DNA of 6,151 bases from Eggerthella sp. CAG:368 (GTDB taxonomy: Bacteria > Actinomycetota > Coriobacteriia > Coriobacteriales > Eggerthellaceae). The stretch covers positions 16,245 through 22,395 of the forward strand of contig FR895483.1 in the NCBI GenBank assembly GCA_000434775.1, in the 5' to 3' direction. Position numbers and translations under genes: made by a program. The notes beneath the pieces were generated by a model, which had not been told where the DNA came from, made no database searches, and saw only the letters and a program-made list of their open reading frames with translations. Below are positions 1 to 5,330 of this stretch, one piece after another (position 1 is the stretch's first letter; every line of letters starts with the position of its first letter).

Positions 1-4
1 GTTG

Positions 5-21
5 GTCGGACAATTTCCGAC
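5..21. other. Short hairpin after the TRAP receptor gene
   Basis: GTCGGA (5-10) and TCCGAC (16-21) form a perfect 6-bp stem around a 5-base loop, 18 bases beyond the stop codon of the minus-strand receptor gene. It could be an intercistronic hairpin or the first part of a terminator. The window ends before any T-run on the minus strand could be seen, so its role stays open. In TRAP operons the permease gene often follows the receptor, and a hairpin between them would lower permease expression; that is inference. Confidence 0.3.
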
Positions 22-39
22 TGAGTTTAAAGCCAGGGA

Positions 40-1020
40 TTATTTGGTTGGAACCTCAATGCCCTGCTCACTGAAGTACTTAGCAGCACCTGCGTGGTAA
101 GGAACAGATGTGATAGAAGCAGCTACGTCCTTGTCGAGTTCGGAGTACTTAGCGTGTGCATCTGCCTGCTTTTCAGCGCCATCAAAGATGGAAGCGGTGA
201 ACTTGTAAACCGTATCTTCGTCGACGGAATCGTTAGCAAGGATAACAGCAAGAACAGCAACAGTAGTAGTGTCCTCGGTCATACCAGCATAGGTGCCAGC
301 TGGGATGGTTGCCGTTGCATAGTAAGGAGAGGTTTCCTTAAGCTTTGCAATGTGGTCAGCATCCATGGATACCAAGTAAGCCTGCTTAGAGGTTGAAAGA
401 TCGGTGATTGCTGTGGTTGGTGCGCCAGCAACGATAAATGCCGCATCAATCTTGCCGTTCTTCAAGGAGTCGGCAGAATCAGCGAAGTTCTGGTATACCG
501 CGTTGATGTCGCCTTCGGCAATGCCGTAAGCGCCAAGGATGTCGATAGCATTGAAGTAAACACCAGAGTTAGCTGCACCGATAGAAACAGTCTTGCCCTT
601 GAGGTCTGCAACCGTCTTGATGGAAGGATCACAGGTTACGATCTGAACCTGCTCCTGGTAAAGAGCTGCAACAACAGAGAAGTCCTTGTATGCTGCGTCC
701 TTGAAAAGGCTCTTGCCGTCATAAGCGTAGGTAGCAACGTCAGTCTGGCAGAATGCGAGCTCAGCTTCATTGTGCTGGAGAGACTCGATGTTTGCCTTGG
801 AACCTTCACTTGAAAGTGCGTTAACTTTTACATCGCCGCTGTTGGTTGCATACTGAGCAAGAACAGTGCCGTATGCGTAGTAGGTGCCAGATTCGCCGCC
901 AGTGACAAAGCGGAGTTCGTTGCTCTTGGAGCCTGAGTTGGAGCTTCCGCAACCAACCATAACGAACGCCATAGCCATGGCACATGCTGCGACAAAAATA
1001 GCGAGGAACTTCTTTTTCAT
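40..1020 (-). CDS. TRAP transporter solute receptor, TAXI family (lipoprotein)
   Basis: This is the extracytoplasmic binding protein of a TAXI-type TRAP transporter, which delivers an organic acid or similar solute to an ion-driven permease. The 326-residue product has a lipoprotein signal: basic start MKKK, a hydrophobic core at residues 5-22, and VGC with Cys24 as the lipidated residue, followed by a Gly/Ser/Asn linker. The mature part opens with the TAXI signature GGESGTYYAYG (41-51) and later carries SIGAANSGVYFNAIDIL, the usual hinge-region segment of the second lobe. Length matches the family. I chose the ATG at 1020 because a purine-rich AAAGAGAG site lies 6 bases upstream and the signal peptide starts there; an in-frame start at 1095 would put 25 charged residues before the signal. 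The divergent LysR gene is the likely regulator. The permease is not in the window and the ligand cannot be read from the sequence. Confidence 0.93.
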   Translation of the reverse strand: MKKKFLAIFVAACAMAMAFVMVGCGSSNSGSKSNELRFVTGGESGTYYAYGTVLAQYATNSGDVKVNALSSEGSKANIESLQHNEAELAFCQTDVATYAYDGKSLFKDAAYKDFSVVAALYQEQVQIVTCDPSIKTVADLKGKTVSIGAANSGVYFNAIDILGAYGIAEGDINAVYQNFADSADSLKNGKIDAAFIVAGAPTTAITDLSTSKQAYLVSMDADHIAKLKETSPYYATATIPAGTYAGMTEDTTTVAVLAVILANDSVDEDTVYKFTASIFDGAEKQADAHAKYSELDKDVAASITSVPYHAGAAKYFSEQGIEVPTK

Positions 1021-1078
1021 GTTCAACTCTCTTTCTTTCCTGTCTTTTCTGTCTGGGAATAGGGAACCTAATTCGCAG

Positions 1079-1097
1079 TTTTGGTGGCTATCCAAAA
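1079..1097 (-). other. Inverted repeat in the receptor leader
   Basis: TTTTGG (1079-1084) and CCAAAA (1092-1097) are perfect 6-bp arms around a 7-base loop, 59-77 bases upstream of the receptor start codon. If transcription begins further upstream this would be a weak 5'UTR hairpin; otherwise it could be an operator. I found no convincing -35/-10 pair for the receptor gene, so the two options cannot be separated. Confidence 0.3.
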
Positions 1098-1243
1098 TGC
1101 GAGGATCTCGGTTTGTGCAGTGCGCTTAGCGTTCAAAAGCTGTCTTTTTTACATTGCTCAAAACGTGAAGCCGAGGCTCCTCCCGATTAACGTTTGTTGA
1201 TTTTACGTGATTTAAAAGTGAAATATTGGTAAAAAAGAAAATT

Positions 1244-1263
1244 TTTTTGTTACGTAACAAAAA
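1244..1263. promoter_or_regulatory. Perfect 20-bp palindrome, candidate LysR operator
   Basis: TTTTTGTTACGTAACAAAAA is its own reverse complement over all 20 bases. It lies 78 bp upstream of the LysR-type gene and 223 bp upstream of the divergent receptor gene. LysR-type regulators usually bind a dyad near their own promoter and control the divergent gene from it, so position and symmetry fit an operator. Four further ACGT cores lie in the same intergenic space, at 1163, 1190, 1205 and 1326, three of them in the form ACGTGA. The stretch is embedded in A- and T-tracts that may bend the DNA. No binding data can be inferred; a hairpin in RNA (8-bp stem, ACGT loop) is an alternative reading. Confidence 0.5.
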
Positions 1264-1341
1264 TTTGTGGATGAAGAGCTAAAAAGCCTCCACTTCTATT
1301 ACTATTTGCAACGGTAAAAAGAATGACGTGAGCGAGGAATA

Positions 1342-2298
1342 ATGGCGCTTGAGAACTGGGATTGGTTTATTAAGCTGGCAGAGACAGAAAACTTTACCAA
1401 GGCGGCAGAAAGCCTTCAAATATCTCAGCAAACCTTAAGCGCACGTTTGGTTGCGCTCGAAAAAACTCTTGAGGCAAAACTTATTGTCCGCGGTACACCG
1501 CTTTCGCTTACTTCTGCCGGAATGGTCTTTCTGATATTTGCACGAGAACAACGTCAGGCTAGTCGCGATATGCTCCGCCAAATTGGTGAAGTTACTGGTG
1601 GGGGTGCTGGAATTCTAAAAGTGGGCATTTCTCATGTTCGCGGACGCTTGCTTATGCCTCAAGCTATACGCAGGATGCACGCGGTACTTCCCGGTGTGAG
1701 TATTCACTTGGTGGAAGGTACGAATAGGGAACTCATCCGAATGGCTGAACATGCTGAAGTTGATGCTGTGATTGCGCGTTTAGGAATGTCTATTCCTGGG
1801 GTGGAAGTAACACCGCTTTATGAAGAAGAAGTTGTTTTAGCTATTCGAGGCGATTTACTTGAAAGCATTGTTGCTATGCCTGCAAAGGAATGTGCCGTAC
1901 GTCTTTCAAATGAAGGTATTGGGAAGCTTAAAGAATGCCCGTTTGTTCTTGAATCAATTGACGATATTGCGGGTAGAATTGCGTATTCGGAGCTTCGCAA
2001 TGCAGGCATTGACCCTAAGGTTGTGGCGACGAGTGAGAATCTGCCTACGCTGCTTGCGATGGCGGCAGAAGGGCTAGGGGCAGTGTTCTGTCCAGTAAAC
2101 ATGTTTGATGTTTTGCACGATAGCCTTACGAAGGATCTGGTAAGAATTACGCTTTCTGAGCAAGCTAAATACGACATTAGCCTTGGGATTCCTTTGCAGC
2201 GTGAAGAATGGAAAGCACTCGAGTCTTTCAAAGATCTTATTAAAGACCAAACCTCTCTCATTAACGCTAAAAAAGAAACAGCCGCGTTTATTCGGTAA
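1342..2298 (+). CDS. LysR-type transcriptional regulator
   Basis: This 318-residue protein is a LysR-type DNA-binding regulator of normal family length. Residues 1-60 form the winged helix-turn-helix: WDWFIKLAETENFTKAAESL, then the recognition region ISQQTLSARLVALEKTLEAKL and a wing ending TPLSLTSAG. A linker helix runs to about residue 85, and GILKVGIS (90-96) opens the effector-binding domain, which continues to near the C-terminus. The ATG at 1342 has a GAGGA site at 1334-1338; the spacing is short but the start matches the family pattern. The gene diverges from the TAXI receptor gene, with a 20-bp palindrome between them, so control of the TRAP transporter in response to its substrate is the simplest inference. 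Its stop codon lies 3 bp from that of the convergent EamA gene. The effector is not recognisable. Confidence 0.93.
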   Translation: MALENWDWFIKLAETENFTKAAESLQISQQTLSARLVALEKTLEAKLIVRGTPLSLTSAGMVFLIFAREQRQASRDMLRQIGEVTGGGAGILKVGISHVRGRLLMPQAIRRMHAVLPGVSIHLVEGTNRELIRMAEHAEVDAVIARLGMSIPGVEVTPLYEEEVVLAIRGDLLESIVAMPAKECAVRLSNEGIGKLKECPFVLESIDDIAGRIAYSELRNAGIDPKVVATSENLPTLLAMAAEGLGAVFCPVNMFDVLHDSLTKDLVRITLSEQAKYDISLGIPLQREEWKALESFKDLIKDQTSLINAKKETAAFIR

Positions 2299-2301
2299 TT
2301 G

Positions 2302-3228
2302 TTAAGCTTCTTTGCTTTCGAGTTTTTCTTTTGGGGATTTTCTTTTAGGGGGAAAGAGTTCGCTTATTAAGATGGCGATAAAGATAAGAATGAAACCCAT
2401 AACAAGCCGAAGAGTCATCTGCTCCCCATATAAAAGAACCGAAAAAACAACACCAAAGACAGATTCCAGACTTAAGAATAAAGAAGCCTGTGCAGGCGGA
2501 ACATACGCAAGAGAAATGTTTTGGATACCAAAACAAATTACTGAGGCAAAAATTATAAGGAATGCCAGCTGACCAATGATGTCGGGAGTGAAAACCTCAA
2601 GGGTTGGCGCAGGTTCTGTTGCTGTTCCCAAGATAAGGCCAAAGAAGCCTTCTGAAAGAAACTGAATTGCTGTCAGAACAAGTACGTTGGCATATCCTGC
2701 AAACTTTGAAACCGTAACAATATGTACGGCGAAGAAAAAGGCGCAACAGAGAGTTAGGCCTTCACCAAGTCCTAAACTAAAACCAACCGATGAGCTGCTT
2801 ACTGAAACAAACCAGATTCCCAAAATAGCAATAAGGGCTGCTCCGATATTGAATACCGAAGGGCGTTTGCGGCCAACAATCCACCAAACAAAAGGCACGA
2901 TAACGCAGTAGGTAGCCGTCAGAAACGCGTTGATTCCTGGGGTGGTGTGCTGAAGACCTACAGTTTGCGTGAGAAACGCTAAGAAATCTAAGGCTCCTAG
3001 CACGATGCCCATAGCTAAAACCTTCAAAGAAAAAATGCGCGCAATTTGCTTGCGAAGAAAGAAGGCAATGATAATGCCTGCAAGGGTAAAACGAATACCT
3101 AAGAGCCAGGCAGGGGGTAAAACCTCAACAACATCTTTCATTACCACAAACGAAACGCCCCATACGGCGGTGGCTGCAATAAGAAGAAGTTTGTAAACAG
3201 GAATAGGTATTTTGGCAAACAATTGCAT
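2302..3228 (-). CDS. EamA/DMT family permease (10-TM drug/metabolite transporter)
   Basis: This is an inner-membrane carrier of the drug/metabolite transporter superfamily; members commonly export amino acids or other metabolites. The 308-residue product contains two EamA repeats. The first runs from about residue 13 to 142 and includes VWGVSFVVMK and GLQHTTPGINAFLTATYCVIVPF. The second runs from about 155 to 290 and includes PPAQASLFLSLESVFGVVFSVLLYGE, a classic EamA second-half motif. About ten hydrophobic segments are visible, and the C-terminus is a Lys/Glu-rich cytoplasmic tail. I chose the ATG at 3228. A TTG two codons upstream (3234) is possible, but neither start has a good Shine-Dalgarno site, and a perfect TATAAT lies just 9 bases before the ATG, which would make the message leaderless from the ATG. 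The gene diverges from the SotB-like efflux gene and converges on the LysR gene. The substrate is unknown. Confidence 0.9.
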   Translation of the reverse strand: MQLFAKIPIPVYKLLLIAATAVWGVSFVVMKDVVEVLPPAWLLGIRFTLAGIIIAFFLRKQIARIFSLKVLAMGIVLGALDFLAFLTQTVGLQHTTPGINAFLTATYCVIVPFVWWIVGRKRPSVFNIGAALIAILGIWFVSVSSSSVGFSLGLGEGLTLCCAFFFAVHIVTVSKFAGYANVLVLTAIQFLSEGFFGLILGTATEPAPTLEVFTPDIIGQLAFLIIFASVICFGIQNISLAYVPPAQASLFLSLESVFGVVFSVLLYGEQMTLRLVMGFILIFIAILISELFPPKRKSPKEKLESKEA

Positions 3229-3237
3229 AGCCAAGCG

Positions 3238-3243
3238 ATTATA
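3238..3243 (-). promoter_or_regulatory. Consensus -10 box (TATAAT) for the EamA gene
   Basis: Read on the minus strand, 3243-3238 is TATAAT, a 6/6 match to the bacterial -10 box. Nine bases separate it from the ATG at 3228, so transcription would begin at or within about three bases of the start codon, giving a leaderless or near-leaderless message. No good -35 is seen at the usual distance. The place where a -35 would fall lies inside the 3243-3275 dyad, which could be an activator or repressor site. Confidence 0.5.
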
Positions 3244-3275
3244 AATCTCTTGTGAAATATTGTGGAGAGAGATTT
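3243..3275. promoter_or_regulatory. Dyad with 8-bp arms, candidate operator
   Basis: AAATCTCT (3243-3250) and AGAGATTT (3268-3275) are perfectly complementary 8-bp arms around a 17-bp centre that contains AATATT at its middle. The left arm abuts the -10 box of the EamA gene and the centre covers the position of its -35, so a protein bound here would directly affect that promoter. It lies about 100 bp upstream of the proposed promoter of the divergent MFS gene. No regulator for it is visible nearby other than the LysR protein. Confidence 0.45.
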
Positions 3276-3280
3276 CTTTT

Positions 3281-3320
3281 GCGTGGCAAAAGCGCAGAAT
3301 CGCTCGGGAGCGGTTGCCGC
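3281..3320. other. Nested inverted repeats between the two exporter genes
   Basis: An outer stem pairs GGCAA (3285-3289) with TTGCC (3314-3318), optionally extended by GC/GC at 3281-3282 and 3319-3320. An inner stem pairs CGCT (3301-3304) with AGCG (3309-3312) around a CGGG loop, extendable to 7 bp with one G-T pair. There is no T-run on either side, so it does not look like a terminator. It may be an operator or simply local symmetry. Confidence 0.3.
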
Positions 3321-3370
3321 ATTTCAGGTAGAACTAGTGTTTTTATGTGCTGATTGTTTGCGGTCAGCGC

Positions 3371-3399
3371 TTGACGAAGATCACATTAACAAGGATTAG
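3371..3399 (+). promoter_or_regulatory. Candidate promoter of the SotB-like gene
   Basis: TTGACG (3371-3376) matches the -35 consensus at 5 of 6 positions. A 17-bp spacer leads to GATTAG (3394-3399), a weak -10 with 3 of 6 matches. Transcription would begin near 3406, just ahead of the GAGAGG ribosome site at 3414-3419. The -35 is good and the spacing ideal, but the -10 is poor. Confidence 0.4.
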
Positions 3400-4093
3400 T
3401 CAAAGAAGCAAAAGAGAGGTTATACGCATGTCGAAAGGAGTGAGCTTACGAGAATGGCTCCCGCTGATTGGAATGATGCTTTCGACTTTTATTTTCAACT
3501 CATCGGAATTTATGCCAATTGGCTTGCTTACTGATATTGGAGATACCTTTGGAACAAGTGAGGCGCAAACGGGCTTAATTGTTTCGGTATACGCTTGGGC
3601 GGTAATGATTCTTTCGCTTCCCTTAATGGTTTTAGCTACGCGTGTGGATTTTCGGCGCCTCTTCCTTGTGGTGTTGTTTGTTTTCTTTGTTGGTCAAGTT
3701 TTATCATCTGTTGCAGTAAACTACGGCATGCTTATGGCGGCTCGTTTGGTGGTTGCCTGTGCTCATTCGGTGTTCTGGGCAATTGTTGCTCCTATTGCGG
3801 TGCGTGTGGTGATGCCACACCATCAAGCGCTCGCCTTAAGTGTTATTGAAGTGGGATCGGCTGTTGCAATGGTGGCGGGGTTACCGCTCGGAAGAACGAT
3901 TGGCTTGTTAATGAGCTGGCGTTTAACCTTTGCTTGTGTTGCAGGCGTTGCGCTTATTCTGTTTTTATACATGGTTCGCGTTATGCCAAAAATTCCTGGA
4001 GCGCAACCTTTTGGCTTTTCTCGTCTCCCAAATATTTTTCGAAACAAAGCGCTGGTAGGATTGTTCGTTTTAACAGCGTTGTATTCTATGGGG

Positions 4094-4109
4094 TATTACA
4101 CTATTACAC
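4094..4109 (+). repeat. Exact 8-bp tandem duplication (TATTACAC x2) causing the frameshift
   Basis: TATTACAC at 4094-4101 is followed directly by a second identical copy at 4102-4109. The flanking bases do not extend the repeat. Eight is not a multiple of three, so the extra copy shifts the frame; deleting either copy rejoins the two halves of the transporter exactly at a conserved Thr codon. This points to replication slippage as the origin. Confidence 0.92.
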
Positions 4110-4595
4110 GGGTTATAGCTATATCGAACCGTTTTTTCGGCAGGTTGCTTCTTTGGAAGATGGGGTTATTACCGCGGCGCTCTGTGTGTTTGGTGCAGCG
4201 GGAATCGTGAGTAGCTTTTTGTATGCAAAAGGGTATGCGCGGTTTCGTTTCTTCTTCTTAGGCTCAGTTGTTGTCGGTTTAACACTTTCGCTTATGCTAT
4301 TGCGCTTTGCGGCGGTAAGCGTTGTGTTCGTTATGATTCTTTGTGCGGTGTGGGGTTTGTCTTCGGCGGCCTTTAGTATTGCGGTTCAGGCAGAGATTAT
4401 CAGAAATGCCCCCGGAGAAGAGCAAACGGTAGCTATGGCAATTTTTTCAGGGTTGTTCAACCTTGGTATTGGAACGGGTACTTTTTTTGGTGGGCAAGTA
4501 GTTACGTTTTTAGGCATTGAAAATATCGGTTTTGCAGGAGCAATTCTGGGATTGATGGCTTCAGTATATTGCTTCTTAGTGGTGATAGCGCGTCT

Positions 4596-4625
4596 TAGGG
4601 AAAAGCCCAGTAGGAAAACCCAGTA
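4596..4625 (+). repeat. Imperfect tandem repeat at the end of the SotB-like gene
   Basis: TAGGGAAAAGCCCAG (4596-4610) is followed directly by TAGGAAAACCCAG (4611-4623) and then TA. The units differ by two single-base gaps. They encode the last residues (REKPSRKTQ) of the transporter. If only one unit were present, the frame would run on to a TAG at 4637-4639 with the ending PSKEPV. This looks like an older duplication that reset the C-terminus, though by-chance similarity in a 15-bp unit cannot be excluded. Confidence 0.5.
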
Positions 4626-4635
4626 AAGAACCTGT

Positions 4636-4655
4636 GTAGAAACTACTGTTTTCTT
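4636..4655 (+). terminator. Weak terminator-like hairpin after the SotB-like gene
   Basis: GTAG (4636-4639) and CTAC (4643-4646) pair around an AAA loop, followed by TGTTTTCTT. The T-rich tail is suggestive but a 4-bp stem is too short for a confident intrinsic terminator. It lies 10 bases past the stop codon, where a terminator would be expected. Confidence 0.25.
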
Positions 4656-4666
4656 ACCATCTGCCG

Positions 4667-4672
4667 TATACT
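4667..4672 (+). promoter_or_regulatory. Possible -10 box of the que operon
   Basis: TATACT matches the -10 consensus at 5 of 6 positions. Transcription would start near 4679 and produce a leader of about 220 bases before queD, containing both stem-loops described below. No clear -35 is seen at 16-18 bp upstream, so the call rests on one box. Confidence 0.3.
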
Positions 4673-4699
4673 TTCACGATGGTTTATATGGAAAGCCAA

Positions 4700-4739
4700 C
4701 GACAGTTCGAAAACCTCCTGTCGCTAAACAAAACTAGGC
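4700..4739 (+). ncRNA. Hairpin with A-rich tail, possible preQ1-I-like leader element
   Basis: CGACAG (4700-4705) pairs with CTGTCG (4718-4723) around a 12-base loop that begins TTC and ends in C directly before the 3' strand. An A-rich tail ending AAAACTAGG follows. The preQ1 class I riboswitch has the same plan: a 5-6-bp stem, a loop beginning with U and ending with the ligand-pairing C, then an A-rich tail ending ACUA or ACAAGG. The tail segment TAAACAAAACTAGG matches the T. tengcongensis aptamer tail, as I remember it, at 12 of 14 positions, and the genes downstream make preQ0. Against this, the loop lacks the UAG or CUAG needed to pair with the tail, and the element sits about 145 bases ahead of the queD ribosome site rather than next to it. 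It may be a divergent member, a remnant or chance. Confidence 0.3.
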
Positions 4740-4810
4740 TCAATAAAGGCGATTGATTTAGCCCTGCATTTATTGCGTGAACGCAGACGCGTGGGCTGCT
4801 TACAGAGAGC

Positions 4811-4850
4811 GCATGCTCCCGAAAGCTTCAGGTTTATGTTCGGGTGCTGC
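4811..4850 (+). other. Long stem-loop in the queD leader
   Basis: CCCGAA (4818-4823) pairs perfectly with TTCGGG (4839-4844). After one T-T mismatch the stem continues with GC/GC (4815-4816 with 4846-4847) and, past a single bulged T, with GCA/TGC (4811-4813 with 4848-4850), for 11 pairs around a 15-base loop. No T-run follows, so it is not an intrinsic terminator. It lies 36 bases before the queD ribosome site and could take part in leader control or RNA stability. Confidence 0.45.
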
Positions 4851-4896
4851 CGGTTCGTACTTTAGGGGTTCTAGTTTTGACTATGAAAGGACCGCT

Positions 4897-5319
4897 ATGT
4901 ACGGATTAAAAACCGAAAGCAGTTTTGATGCCGCTCATTTTCTAACTGACTATCATGGCAAATGCGAAAATCTTCACGGTCATCGCTGGAGAGTAGTTGC
5001 TTATCTCAAACAGGAAGAGCTGCAAACCGAAGGCACCATGAAAGATATGGTGGTTGATTTTGGTGAATTCAAGAAAGCGTTGCGCGATCTTACTGAAGAG
5101 CTCGATCATTCCTTTGTGATTGAAGAAGGCTCGTTGATGGACAAAACCATTGCTTGTCTCAAAGAAGAAGGTTTCGAGCTTTCCGTTCTTCCTTTTAGAA
5201 CTACAGCAGAAAATCTTGCTCGCTATTTTTGTGCCAAACTTGAAGAGCAAGGATTTCCTGTTTCGCAGATTGACATGTATGAAACTCCGAATAACTGTGC
5301 GATCTATTATCACAAGTGA
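4897..5319 (+). CDS. queD: 6-carboxytetrahydropterin synthase QueD
   Basis: QueD converts 7,8-dihydroneopterin triphosphate to 6-carboxy-5,6,7,8-tetrahydropterin, the second step of preQ0 and queuosine synthesis, in the cytoplasm. The 140-residue protein shows the full active site of the 6-pyruvoyl-tetrahydropterin synthase fold: zinc ligands His14 (FDAAH), His27 and His29 (HGH), catalytic Cys23 in GKCENLHGH, the Asp70-His71 pair in ELDHSF, and Glu129 in MYETPNN, which would bind the pterin. TTAENLA (102-108) is also typical. I chose the ATG at 4897 because AAAGGA at 4886-4891 sits 5 bases upstream and QueD proteins usually begin a few residues before FDAAH. The frame stays open back to a GTG at 4777, but that 40-residue extension resembles no part of QueD. 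The gene heads a tight queD-queE-queC operon. Confidence 0.95.
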   Translation: MYGLKTESSFDAAHFLTDYHGKCENLHGHRWRVVAYLKQEELQTEGTMKDMVVDFGEFKKALRDLTEELDHSFVIEEGSLMDKTIACLKEEGFELSVLPFRTTAENLARYFCAKLEEQGFPVSQIDMYETPNNCAIYYHK

Positions 5320-5330
5320 GATGAGCGTTG

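Larger units (their letters stand above)
3428..4626 (+). pseudogene. sotB: SotB-like MFS efflux transporter, frameshifted by an 8-bp tandem duplication
   Basis: The gene encodes a 12-TM major facilitator of the SotB/AraJ efflux group; the E. coli member exports sugars and is 396 residues long. The ATG at 3428 has GAGAGG at 3414-3419 with an 8-base spacer. The first frame reads FIFNSSEFMPIGLLTDI, AHSVFWAI and GLPLGRTIG, all SotB hallmarks, then shifts after residue 225 and stops at 4208-4210, giving a 260-residue product whose last 35 residues are out of frame. The rest (YSYIEPFF, then FSGLFNLGIGTGTFFGGQV to the stop at 4624-4626) lies in the +1-shifted frame. The break coincides with TATTACAC present twice in tandem (4094-4109). 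With one copy the frame is continuous and gives 396 residues, reading GYYTGYSYIEPF, which aligns without gaps to AHYTAYSYIEPF of E. coli SotB as I recall it. As written, the gene makes only about the first half plus one helix and is probably inactive. Exported substrate is uncertain. Confidence 0.85.

Noticed and set aside
1021..1095. A 25-residue N-terminal extension of the TRAP receptor from an upstream ATG at 1095.
   Set aside because: It would place charged residues before a complete lipoprotein signal peptide, and the ATG at 1020 has its own ribosome site.
3347..3427. A 27-residue upstream extension of the SotB-like protein from the ATG at 3347.
   Set aside because: The extension overlaps the proposed promoter, is not hydrophobic or conserved in type, and the ATG at 3428 has a strong ribosome site.
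4085..4130. Programmed ribosomal frameshifting as the explanation for the split transporter.
   Set aside because: There is no slippery heptamer at the break, and the exact tandem duplication explains the shift fully.
4803..4860. T-box-like words (AGAGAGC, then GGGTGCTGCCG) and a GGTTCG string resembling a tRNA T-arm.
   Set aside because: The T-box bulge TGGN is absent, the span is too short for a specifier stem, and no acceptor or anticodon stem can be formed for a tRNA.
4864..4891. GGGGTTCTAG just ahead of the queD ribosome site, resembling the 5' part of a preQ1-I aptamer.
   Set aside because: The matching CCC strand and the A-rich ACUA tail do not follow; the likeness ends after the first few bases.
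4777..4896. A 40-residue N-terminal extension of QueD from the GTG at 4777.
   Set aside because: It does not resemble any QueD segment, and AAAGGA sits at ideal spacing before the ATG at 4897. I keep it only as a possibility in the leader finding.
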